A stretch of 64,000 nt of DNA from the NCBI RefSeq assembly GCF_013141865.1, contig NZ_RCST01000001.1:3348001-3412000 (forward strand), in the 5' to 3' direction. This DNA comes from Methylomonas sp. ZR1 (lineage in GTDB: Bacteria; Pseudomonadota; Gammaproteobacteria; Methylococcales; Methylomonadaceae). Position numbers and translations under genes: made by a program. Positions 26,891-35,366 of this stretch are shown here, in pieces. Numbering within the stretch: position 1 is the stretch's first letter; each line of letters opens with the position of its first letter. The notes beneath the pieces are model-generated. The model saw only the letters and a program-made list of their open reading frames with translations. It was not told the DNA's origin and searched no databases.

Positions 26891-27994
26891 TTAAGCGGTT
26901 AAAGCCGCATCTCGCCAAAAATCTCTCACTTCACCGCCTGAGTTAGCATAGCTAATGGATTCATCTATTTTCTCAAGAGAATAATACTCCAGCGCTTTTT
27001 TTCCAAAATGATCGGTTACTTTATCTAAGGACATAATCTGGCAAAAAGTGCAGGCCTGACAAATCGGATTCCCGGGCTCTGTCACTTGTCGCTTATAAGT
27101 AGCGTAAGTATCGGAAACTATCAGCCCTTCCAGGCCGTTTTCAAATATATTGCCTAATTTCTGTTTGCCATAGCAGGTCCAAAGATCGCCGGCATGATTG
27201 ACGTATAATCTGTCCTGATATCCGGTGCATTGTTCGCGCCTTAACAAACCGACGCCGACTTGAAAAATGCTGTCATCAAAATGCATGGCTTTTGGATGGC
27301 ACTCCACAAGTTTTCTGACCCGCGCCACAGTCTCTATCGCCTTCGGAATATCGTAAATCAGCAGTTCTCCGACCAAGTCGTTATTGGGTTTCCGTAACTC
27401 CAAAAAACCAATGCGAAATGAGCAAAAACCGTTATCAAGCAGATAGCTCGCCAGGTCTGGCAGTTCATCCAAATTACAGCGCATGGCAACAGCGTTACTT
27501 GCCAAATGCGGAGTACTTGAATTCAAACGCAATTTAGCCTCGTTGATTAAATCTATAGCCCGGGAAATTTCACTAAATCCCAGGCCGCCTCGGATTTTAC
27601 GCACCGTAGCGTCGTTGACGCCGTCGACCGAAAGCGACAACAGCATCAATCCGGATTTAACCAATTTCTCGGCATCGGCAGCGGTCCTGATCAACTTGGC
27701 ATTAGTCTGGACCGAAACTTTGGCACCCATATCGCTTAAATAGCGGACGATTTCGAATAAATCCGGATTGATATACGGTTCACTACCGTCGCCAATATGA
27801 ATTTGACCGAAATAGTCGAAACCCGATTTCAAATTTTTAACTTGAGCAGCGGACATCACTCGGAATTTTTTCAAATTATCGTGAAAAGTACACATGGCAC
27901 AACTGATATTGCAGCCCAACGATATTTCCAGATGTAAGTTTGGCAAGGGTTTCACCCCCAATAACTCGCCAAACTCTTGACCACTCATCAACAT
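26891..27994 (-). CDS. radical SAM/SPASM protein
   Basis: 367 residues in normal order: radical SAM ligands C28, C32 and C35 in GCNISCAMC, HIGDGSEPYINPDL, then a C-terminal SPASM region with CTGYQDRLYVNHAGDLWTCYG, LGNIFENGLEG and PICQACTFC. GGAG lies seven bases before the ATG at 27994. Families of this type include peptide-modifying and sugar-modifying enzymes; no precursor peptide gene is seen beside it. It sits between the giant glycosyltransferase gene and CgeB-like copy 2. Confidence 0.82.
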   Translation of the reverse strand: MLMSGQEFGELLGVKPLPNLHLEISLGCNISCAMCTFHDNLKKFRVMSAAQVKNLKSGFDYFGQIHIGDGSEPYINPDLFEIVRYLSDMGAKVSVQTNAKLIRTAADAEKLVKSGLMLLSLSVDGVNDATVRKIRGGLGFSEISRAIDLINEAKLRLNSSTPHLASNAVAMRCNLDELPDLASYLLDNGFCSFRIGFLELRKPNNDLVGELLIYDIPKAIETVARVRKLVECHPKAMHFDDSIFQVGVGLLRREQCTGYQDRLYVNHAGDLWTCYGKQKLGNIFENGLEGLIVSDTYATYKRQVTEPGNPICQACTFCQIMSLDKVTDHFGKKALEYYSLEKIDESISYANSGGEVRDFWRDAALTA

Positions 27995-28029
27995 ACCATT
28001 ACTCCGCTATCCTGAAACAAACTAACCGG

Positions 28030-31000
28030 CTAATTACCACCGAATCTATTACATATAGAATCCAAAACCCGCCCGGAAATAGCCTGATAAGAAAACAACC
28101 CGATAGTTTTTTGATAAGCTCGCTCGGCCATTTTCCCGCGTATTTCGCCGTTGGCTAGATAATACTTAACCTTCTCGACGAGATCGGCTTCATCGTTGTA
28201 ATAGGCCACTTCATACTCGTCATAGTAATCGGCTAGTGGCGCGCCATCTTTGTAGATGGCCCGGGACAGCATGAAGGCTCCGGATGCCATTATTTCCAGA
28301 GCATGCATATGTAGCGTCGTCCCCGGACTGCCGTTAAAACAGATTTTCGAGCAATTCATTAGGCGGTTAATAAATTCGCCGTTGTCGGCAATACCTTTGG
28401 CATAAGGCGAAAACCGGTCAAATCTGTCCCAATTTCTGCCATAGAGCGCCAATTTAATATTCAAGTCCGCATCGATCAAGGCGGCAATCGGTGCCGTTTT
28501 CATTCTCAGCAAATAGTCAAAATGAAACCGGGTAGCGCTTCCAGCCAACAATAAATTGACTGCCTCGGCGTCCACTAAAACGCCTTGGCTTTTCAAAAAC
28601 GCCACAATGGCGGAAAAGCCGTTACTTTGACTATCTACTCTGAGCTGATGAAACTGGTTGGCCGACAATTCTTGCAAATAAGCCATTACGCATCGGTAGA
28701 TGTCGACTAACTCGGCACGCTCGAATTTTCCCTGATCCAATAGCGCAACTTCATGATGATCGAAACGCCAATCTTCGAAGGGAACATTTTCAAACGCTAG
28801 AAACGTCCGTTCCGCATCGACCAAATGACTGATCACCAGAAAGTCGTATTCGAAAACTTTGGTCTGCTCCGGATGATAATAATGATCATTAAATCCCACA
28901 GGCAGATACTCGACCGGGAAGTCTTTGTACAAAGACCCTCCGTTCATTGCCAACCAATGTTGAGAAAACACGAAGGTAAAATCCATTTTAGTCATCCCCA
29001 ATGTGTTACCGGTGATATTGGGCAACATATCCTGTATCCAGTTTACAAATGGCACGGACTCGGGAATGCCAGCAAATTCATGCCGAAAATGATCTATGGT
29101 CAGGATAATGTCCGGCTTGAAACTATTGATCTCGTCTATTAAATGCTCGATATTGCTTAAGTAATAATTTTCAGTTTCGCTACAAAAGCGGATCGTCGCG
29201 CCCAAGCGCTCGAAGCCGTCCAGCCAGTCGCGCATGCAGTATTTGAGAAAACTGGAGAAACGCGAGATATACCCCAGTACGCGCAATTGGCCGGCATGTT
29301 CCGGATTAAATTTCCGTCGCCACTCATCTGCTGTGATACCGCGATAGTAATCGGCAATTTGTTGCAAATTTACAAGGTGCCGCTCGGCTTTATCTTGCTT
29401 GGCTAGCGTGGATAATTGATAAACTCGCTCTGCCGCAATCTGCGCTTGCGGATCAAGATTGAACAACACGTCCGGTACAGCGGCTTCGAATTTCGAAAAC
29501 TCGACAAATAAATCGGCCTCGGCATGTTCATCGTGATAAATGCGTACTCGCGGGGCAAATAATAGAGGCCGTAAATCATGCAATAGCAGATTCAATAGCC
29601 ATATCTCCGGCTTGGATTCGATCAGATAAACAGGTACTTCAAATTCTGCCATCTCAGTGATCGGTAGAGCAGTCGCGTCAAATGCTGCCAATAACTCGTA
29701 ACCAGAACCTAACCCAACCAAAGCATAGCAGCAGGTATTTTCACGGGTCATCTCGGCAACGTTGTTCTCGATCAAGCCTTTATGCTCGAGCAGTGCAATA
29801 TTATCGAGCCGATAGCTTTCTTTGCCATCCCTCTCCACCGAAATCCGCCAGTATTCGCCGGCGATATCTTGATCGACCGTGATGGCTATTTGCTGGTGCG
29901 GCCAGGCGGCCAATAGGGCTTGGCCTAACTCGGGGCGAGATTCGGCCAGGCACAACAGATTGTTTTGCAGATTGGCAAGACACGTTTGCCGCCCAAACTC
30001 CAAGTTACTGATTAGCAATACGCTCTCGCCACAGAGTGCCGGCAAAACGGCTACCGACTCCAGTGCTCTGATATGCTCGGCATTACTCAGCGCGCGTAAA
30101 TCGGTTAAATCGATTAAACGCCGGACTGCGGCCTTGTACGTAAACTGTCGGGCCAGGCCCTCCGGCGGCTTGGCCGGTTGCAAGCGGCTATGCAGAATAT
30201 TTCGCAACTGATCGGCCGTCTTGAAGAACAAGCAATAGTCGTCCCAATACGGCGGTTCGGCTACATCCCGGCAATCGTAAACCACAGGGATGCAGCCGCA
30301 GGCGGCCGCTTCAGCCAACCTTTGCGAATTGATTTCGAATGGATGGCAAACCAAGGCATAGCGGGCAGAACGGTAAACCTCTGCCACTGCTTCGCCGTGC
30401 GGCAATTCGCCTCGATAAAACGGTGCCACTTCGGCATCCTGGTCCCAGTAGCGTCCGTAAACATCCACCGGCAGGTCGGGATCGGCGCATAGCCACTTCA
30501 CCGAATAATCGCGAATCACATAATGCAGTAATTTCCAGAACACAAATTCATAACTTAGCCCGCTGGTCTCGGCAATTTGCCGCACGCTCGCTTCGTCAAA
30601 GCAAGCGCCGGATTCCATCGCCGCAATCAAGCTATCCAAAGCCTGCCGATGTTGGCTATTGTCGATATTGATCACCGGCAGATAGGAACTGCCGACGAAC
30701 ACAATCTTGTCGGCTCGCGCCTGATTGTTACCGGCATGAAACACCACATCGTCTATCACAAAATGTAAGCGTTGCACCAAGGCGGCCTGGCGTTGCTCCA
30801 GATAACGATCAAACAACGGCGAAATCGAGAAATTGAAATCCCTGGCTCGCCATTTCAGCGGCTGGGAATCTTTCAATTGCGGCATCAAATCCTGCCACCA
30901 GACGATATTGACAATATCGTCGTGCATGAAACTGTTGTTCAAGCTATTGACGTACAAGCAGGCATGCGGGTCGAAATCGATATATTTTTCCAGCATATCG

Positions 31001-31839
31001 ACCATATTGCTGCCTTCCATGTCGTTATCCTGAATGTAAAACAGCACCTCCCAACCCAGAGCGGCAAAGGCCTTGGCCAAGCCTTGCGAGCTATATTGCA
31101 TAACGGTGGTCAAACGACTCGTCGGGATAAATATCCGCGGCGGCCGATTGCCGACCCAACGCGGTGGCAAGGCCTTGGCTTTGTTCAGCAATTGTTGGAT
31201 CAACCACAGTCGCCTGCGCTTGATCGATTCACCGGCTGCGGCAATATCCTGCCGGATGGCGGCCTTAACCACCTCTTCCAAGCCGTCGGGAATATCAATA
31301 TTTTCCGGAATACGCAAACGGGAGCGGATGAAAAATTCCTCGTAATCCGGCAATTCCAGATGTATCAAGTTCGGTAAGTCCGATTCGGGCAACTCGCCCC
31401 GGTAATAGCAAATCTGCAAACCGTCTATGGTGGGATGGCCGCAAGACACTCGATTGGCCTGCTTTGCCACGTTTAACGCCTGGAGCGGATCGATAAAATA
31501 GGTATCGAAATGCACATAGTCCGGCACGCGGTATTGATTGCGGTACTGCATCACTTCGTCAATGACATCGCGGGGCATGTCGTTGAAATGTACGGCGCCG
31601 TCTTGAGAAATGGCGATCAGTTGCGGTATCGGTAATGAGTTGTGCGAAAAAAACTCGACAAACTTGTCGGCGGGAACCTGAATAAAATTCGGCAACACAA
31701 TATCGGTCAACAGCCCGTCGTAATAGCAATATTGCCGGCGCACACTGCCGGATTCGTCGACGATGCTCTGTTGCTTGGACGCCTCCGCGTAGGCGTCCTC
31801 TATATTCAGAAAAAATATGTCCTTAACCGCCGAATTCAT
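28030..31839 (-). CDS. 1269-residue multi-domain glycosyltransferase-like protein
   Basis: Very large cytoplasmic-looking protein without signal peptide. Residues 1-190 hold two related copies of an unrecognised segment (38-73 and 144-179, both CYY-G...LPN...EFF...IP). A first GT-B/CgeB-like module spans about 225-610 (FIPTSRLTTVMQYSSQGLA, VYGRYWDQD, SQRLAEAAACGCIPVVYDC). A middle part around 690-760 (ALVGLGSGYELLAAF, VPVYLIESKPE) recalls the N-terminal part of Maf. A second GT-B/CgeB-like module ends the protein (LALYGRNWDRF, FNGSPGTTLHMHALEIMASGAF). The ATG at 31839 has GGA upstream and leaves 17 bases after the radical SAM gene. A bifunctional transferase is an inference. Confidence 0.7.
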   Translation of the reverse strand: MNSAVKDIFFLNIEDAYAEASKQQSIVDESGSVRRQYCYYDGLLTDIVLPNFIQVPADKFVEFFSHNSLPIPQLIAISQDGAVHFNDMPRDVIDEVMQYRNQYRVPDYVHFDTYFIDPLQALNVAKQANRVSCGHPTIDGLQICYYRGELPESDLPNLIHLELPDYEEFFIRSRLRIPENIDIPDGLEEVVKAAIRQDIAAAGESIKRRRLWLIQQLLNKAKALPPRWVGNRPPRIFIPTSRLTTVMQYSSQGLAKAFAALGWEVLFYIQDNDMEGSNMVDMLEKYIDFDPHACLYVNSLNNSFMHDDIVNIVWWQDLMPQLKDSQPLKWRARDFNFSISPLFDRYLEQRQAALVQRLHFVIDDVVFHAGNNQARADKIVFVGSSYLPVINIDNSQHRQALDSLIAAMESGACFDEASVRQIAETSGLSYEFVFWKLLHYVIRDYSVKWLCADPDLPVDVYGRYWDQDAEVAPFYRGELPHGEAVAEVYRSARYALVCHPFEINSQRLAEAAACGCIPVVYDCRDVAEPPYWDDYCLFFKTADQLRNILHSRLQPAKPPEGLARQFTYKAAVRRLIDLTDLRALSNAEHIRALESVAVLPALCGESVLLISNLEFGRQTCLANLQNNLLCLAESRPELGQALLAAWPHQQIAITVDQDIAGEYWRISVERDGKESYRLDNIALLEHKGLIENNVAEMTRENTCCYALVGLGSGYELLAAFDATALPITEMAEFEVPVYLIESKPEIWLLNLLLHDLRPLLFAPRVRIYHDEHAEADLFVEFSKFEAAVPDVLFNLDPQAQIAAERVYQLSTLAKQDKAERHLVNLQQIADYYRGITADEWRRKFNPEHAGQLRVLGYISRFSSFLKYCMRDWLDGFERLGATIRFCSETENYYLSNIEHLIDEINSFKPDIILTIDHFRHEFAGIPESVPFVNWIQDMLPNITGNTLGMTKMDFTFVFSQHWLAMNGGSLYKDFPVEYLPVGFNDHYYHPEQTKVFEYDFLVISHLVDAERTFLAFENVPFEDWRFDHHEVALLDQGKFERAELVDIYRCVMAYLQELSANQFHQLRVDSQSNGFSAIVAFLKSQGVLVDAEAVNLLLAGSATRFHFDYLLRMKTAPIAALIDADLNIKLALYGRNWDRFDRFSPYAKGIADNGEFINRLMNCSKICFNGSPGTTLHMHALEIMASGAFMLSRAIYKDGAPLADYYDEYEVAYYNDEADLVEKVKYYLANGEIRGKMAERAYQKTIGLFSYQAISGRVLDSICNRFGGN
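31303..31410 (-). repeat. internal coding repeat, copy 2
   Basis: Encodes residues 144-179 of the giant protein. CYYRGEL, LPNLI, EEFF and RIPE line up with CYYDGLL, LPNFI, VEFF and PIPQ of copy 1. The similarity is at protein level only; the DNA copies have diverged. Confidence 0.7.
31621..31728 (-). repeat. internal coding repeat, copy 1
   Basis: Encodes residues 38-73 of the giant protein. It pairs with residues 144-179, giving two copies about 106 residues apart before the first glycosyltransferase-like module. I do not recognise the unit. Confidence 0.7.
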
Positions 31840-31856
31840 CGTGCATTCCAGCGCAA

Positions 31857-33248
31857 TCAAATGAAGTTAATGTGTTCCGGCGGATTCTTCAAATCCCACA
31901 AAAACTTGTTCACATAATCCTGCCGGCAACCGATGGCGCAGTCTTTATGCACATCCACCGACTCTGCCACGTCTCTATGTACCTGCCAATATCGTTCGCT
32001 GGTTGCAACCAAGTCGTAAAAGGAATCGGTGTGCAAATCGCCTATGTAAAAACGCTCTTTGTTAAAAAACGGTCCGCAAGGATAGATTTTGCCGTTGCCG
32101 GAAATCTGCAATAAGAACGGTGTGCCGAAACATTGGTCGTATTTGCGGTAGCCATCCTTGTAAAGATTGGTTTCGCCAGCCGCATTGATCTTGTTCCATT
32201 TGGCTTGAACCACGTAGGTGTCATTACTCAGCGCCTCGGCTTGTTTCAGGATATCGCCGATTTTTAGGTAGGCGTCATAGTCGATGCCGATCTCTTTGTA
32301 TTCAGAGTCGGAACAATGCTTGATCACAAAGTAATCGACGCCCAATTCGGCGCCCAGCTTGGCTTCAGCCAACACCTCATCGAAGCATTCCGGAATCAGC
32401 ACCATCTGCAAACCCAGTGTGCATTTGTAGTTGTTTTCTTTTTTGATTTTCACCAATTCGCGGATCTTATCGATCAACAAGTGAAAATTGACTTCCTTGG
32501 ATTGATGCACTCGCCTGAAGCCTTCCGGGGTACCGGCGGATAGATTAAAGCGGATGTAACTCATATTTTTCAGTAAGTCGTGAGCCCGATCCATATCCAA
32601 CAACAAACCATTCGTGGCCATCGCGGTATCGATACCCAGTTCGCCGGCCAGCACAGTAGCATCGTAGAGGGTCGGGTTCAGCGTCGGTTCGCCGTCGCCG
32701 ATAAATCCCAAGGAGCGCACCCCCAATTTGCCGCAGTCGCGGACAAAATTGAGCAGCGCTTCGCGGCCAATCATGGTGCCCTTGGTCATGTTCTGTACCA
32801 CCGCATAGCAATACAGACAGGCGGTATTGCAAAACTTGGTCAGCCCCATATCGATATGCACTGGTGCAAAGCGTTGGCCGTTTTGCCAGGCCTGCACCCT
32901 ATCCAAATGATGTATCATTTTGTGTCCGTCGAAACGGAAGCGTTCGCGCTGAGTGCGGAAACTGGGGCCGGTAAACTGGTTGGGGACATGCTGTTCATGT
33001 TCATTACCCGCTTCCAGGCGAATGATACCCTCCTGGTCGTCGTGCGAAATACTCTGCAATTTTTGTCCGGGCAATTTCGCCAACTGGCTGGTGTCGATCA
33101 CCTGATATTCGTTCGACAAGGCGCTGCGGTCCACGATGTTATTGGAGGTACGCAATTTATGCCCGGGTTGACTGAACATCGGCACATTGTCGGGTATATC
33201 GGTCACGGCGCTGTTGCCGAAACGATTGGTTTGTTCAATTTTAGCCAT
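31857..33248 (-). CDS. radical SAM/SPASM protein with 125-residue N-terminal extension
   Basis: 463 residues. The cluster motif is C140, C144 and C147 in FCNTACLYCYA, followed by GFIGDGEPTLNP and a SPASM-like C-terminus (CFGTPFLLQISGNGKIYPCG, CAIGC) ending HINFI. A stretch before the cluster (HKMIHHLDRVQAWQNG) and the HINFI tail recur in the radical SAM protein at 38.5-39.6 kb, so the two are homologues. The frame stays open far upstream into the E1 beta gene; the ATG at 33248 is chosen because it begins right after that gene ends. Substrate unknown. Confidence 0.82.
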   Translation of the reverse strand: MAKIEQTNRFGNSAVTDIPDNVPMFSQPGHKLRTSNNIVDRSALSNEYQVIDTSQLAKLPGQKLQSISHDDQEGIIRLEAGNEHEQHVPNQFTGPSFRTQRERFRFDGHKMIHHLDRVQAWQNGQRFAPVHIDMGLTKFCNTACLYCYAVVQNMTKGTMIGREALLNFVRDCGKLGVRSLGFIGDGEPTLNPTLYDATVLAGELGIDTAMATNGLLLDMDRAHDLLKNMSYIRFNLSAGTPEGFRRVHQSKEVNFHLLIDKIRELVKIKKENNYKCTLGLQMVLIPECFDEVLAEAKLGAELGVDYFVIKHCSDSEYKEIGIDYDAYLKIGDILKQAEALSNDTYVVQAKWNKINAAGETNLYKDGYRKYDQCFGTPFLLQISGNGKIYPCGPFFNKERFYIGDLHTDSFYDLVATSERYWQVHRDVAESVDVHKDCAIGCRQDYVNKFLWDLKNPPEHINFI

Positions 33249-33271
33249 GGTCTGATGCTCTTTTTTATGCG

Positions 33272-34345
33272 TTAAAACGGGCCGACGAAACTGCGGTCGG
33301 GTTGATCTTTGGGCAAATCGGACTGCAAAGCACCGATTACCGAGGCTGTTAATTCTGATCGACCTACCATGTCCAACACGGCACTGGCGATCTGCTCGGC
33401 GCCAGGATAGTACTCGTTGGCGACAAAATGCGAGGTCGGCACCGGATGGTTGGGATAAGCAATCAAGCGCGGCGCTTGTTGTAAACCATGTCCATGGGCC
33501 AACACCAGTTTGGATAGCAACTGATGACCAATTGACGCCATTTCCGGCGCGCAATCCGCTACTAGCAATTTGCCGCCGGTTTTTGCCAGCGATCCGGCAA
33601 CGCTATCCACATCCAAGCTGCTGACGCAACGCATATCCAAGACTTCGGCGTCGACACCATACCTAGCCAATACCGTGGCGGCTTTCAAGGCTTCTATGCT
33701 CATGTGCGAGAATGCTACCAAGGTAATATCGGTGCCTTGCCGCAGCAAAGCCGCGCCGGACAACTCGGCCGCCGGACGATGTTTGTCGACCTCACCTTGG
33801 ACATGGTGTAACCAGCGGTGTTCGATAAACAGCACCGGACTATTATCGGCAATCGCGTCCAGCATAAAATGGTAGGCATCGCCAGCCGTGGTCGGCATCA
33901 CCACTTTCAAGCCCGGCACTTGCGCAAACATGGCTTGCAGACTTTGCGAATGTTGCGGCCCCTGCCCCCAACCGCGACCAATGATGACGCGAATTACCAA
34001 CGGCACTTTTTGTTGGCCGTCAAACATGTAATGCCACTTGGCGGCGTTATTGATCAACTGATCGACCGACAGCAAGGCAAAATCGATACGCTGATGTACC
34101 AGCACCGGCCGCATGCCGGCCAAGGCCGCGCCGATACAAATACCAGTCATGCCGTTTTCCGCCAAAGGCATGTCAAACACCCGCTCGGCGCCGTACTTCT
34201 CGCGCAAACCCTGAGTTGTAGCAAAGATGGTCTTCGGGTCCGGCACGCCCTCACCAATCAACAACATCTCCGGATGCTTGGCTAAGGCATCGTCCAAGGC
34301 TTCGCGGATCGCCTCGCCGTACGTCATCATCCTTACATCACGCAT
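33272..34345 (-). CDS. E1 beta subunit-like protein (transketolase-like, C-terminal half)
   Basis: 357 residues matching the beta subunit of 2-oxoacid or acetoin dehydrogenase E1. It has LLIGEGV, the PLAENGMTGICIGAALAG segment with E63 at the position of the conserved thiamine-activating glutamate, RGWGQGPQHSQSLQAMFA and MPTTAGDAYHFML. It overlaps the alpha-subunit gene by 8 bases, so the pair is translated together. No E2 or E3 gene is nearby, so a full dehydrogenase complex is unlikely from this locus; carboligation or decarboxylation on a sugar is a possible role. Confidence 0.85.
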   Translation of the reverse strand: MRDVRMMTYGEAIREALDDALAKHPEMLLIGEGVPDPKTIFATTQGLREKYGAERVFDMPLAENGMTGICIGAALAGMRPVLVHQRIDFALLSVDQLINNAAKWHYMFDGQQKVPLVIRVIIGRGWGQGPQHSQSLQAMFAQVPGLKVVMPTTAGDAYHFMLDAIADNSPVLFIEHRWLHHVQGEVDKHRPAAELSGAALLRQGTDITLVAFSHMSIEALKAATVLARYGVDAEVLDMRCVSSLDVDSVAGSLAKTGGKLLVADCAPEMASIGHQLLSKLVLAHGHGLQQAPRLIAYPNHPVPTSHFVANEYYPGAEQIASAVLDMVGRSELTASVIGALQSDLPKDQPDRSFVGPF

Positions 34346-35366
34346 ACAGATGCTGCCTCATACTTTCTATAGTTGGGCGAGTACCTTGCAAGGCCCAGGA
34401 AAATGCTTGCTCGATTTCATCGGCCAAGCGGGTTTCCATTTGCGCTAGTTCGGCATCATCACTCAACTGCGCATCAAGCAAGGTCTGCCGGGTTTGCAGC
34501 AGGGGACAGCGCAATTTCCACTCGGCCAATTCACCGGGGCTGCGATAGCCCAAATCGTCGTCTTCGTTGGGCCCGCAGTGTTCCGGCCAGCGGTGAGTAT
34601 GCAATTCCAAAAACTGCGGGCCCAAGCCATTCCTGGTGTTGCCAACCGCTATTCGCGCCAGTTCATATACTTCATCGACCCGATTACCGTCGCCGCTAAC
34701 CGCGTTCAAGCCGTGGGCGGCGGCTATTTTATAAATATCGCGTTTGGGTTGGCGTTCGGCCAACGGTGTCATCACCGAGTATTGATTGTTCTCGCAGATA
34801 AACAGCAACGGCAATTGTTTCAACACCGCAAAATTCATCGTTTCGTGCATCACGCCTTCTTCAAAGCAGCCGTCCCCGAAGAAAATCACCACCACGTTGG
34901 TCGCTTCCGGCATCCTGCCTCCCGCGACACTGGCACATCCCAGTGCGGCGCCGGATTTTTTCATCTGCTCGGCCCAGGCATAACCGGCGGCTAATGGCAC
35001 GGTGCCGCCGACGATAGGCGTGGACGCAACAAACCCGGCTTTCAGGTCGGTCAAATGCATCGACCCACCCCGGCCGCCGCAGCAGCCTTCGGCATAGCCG
35101 TACAACTCCGCCAGCAGGCGCGGCAAATCACCGCCTTTAGCCAAATAATGGCCGTGGCCGCGATGATTGCTGAACACCTTGTCCTGGTTGGTCAAATGCG
35201 CGCTAACCCCCACTGCAATAGCTTCTTCACCGATGCAAAGATGGGTGGGACAACGCATTTGCTGTTCGGCATAGCGCCGGGCAATCGCTTCCTCGGCACG
35301 GCGGATGCGCAACATTTGATAATACAGCTGCTTCAAATCGGCAGGCGCGGAGTTCATGTCTGTCAT
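34338..35366 (-). CDS. E1 alpha subunit-like thiamine-diphosphate enzyme
   Basis: 342 residues with the alpha-subunit pattern: CPTHLCIGEEAIAVGV, FSNHRGHGHYLAKGGD, GGRGGSMHL, and the ThDP/Mg motif from GDGCFEEG (164-171) to CENNQYS (191-197). Together with the beta gene this should form a ThDP-dependent heterotetramer. The lipoyl-carrying E2 partner is absent. The start overlaps the HldE-like stop by 4 bases, linking it to heptose-type sugar genes rather than to central metabolism. Confidence 0.86.
   Translation of the reverse strand: MTDMNSAPADLKQLYYQMLRIRRAEEAIARRYAEQQMRCPTHLCIGEEAIAVGVSAHLTNQDKVFSNHRGHGHYLAKGGDLPRLLAELYGYAEGCCGGRGGSMHLTDLKAGFVASTPIVGGTVPLAAGYAWAEQMKKSGAALGCASVAGGRMPEATNVVVIFFGDGCFEEGVMHETMNFAVLKQLPLLFICENNQYSVMTPLAERQPKRDIYKIAAAHGLNAVSGDGNRVDEVYELARIAVGNTRNGLGPQFLELHTHRWPEHCGPNEDDDLGYRSPGELAEWKLRCPLLQTRQTLLDAQLSDDAELAQMETRLADEIEQAFSWALQGTRPTIESMRQHLYA

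Noticed and set aside
33249..33554. N-terminal extension of the radical SAM protein
   Set aside because: The open frame reaches into the E1 beta gene in another phase; the ATG at 33248 fits the gene spacing, so the extension is taken as spurious.
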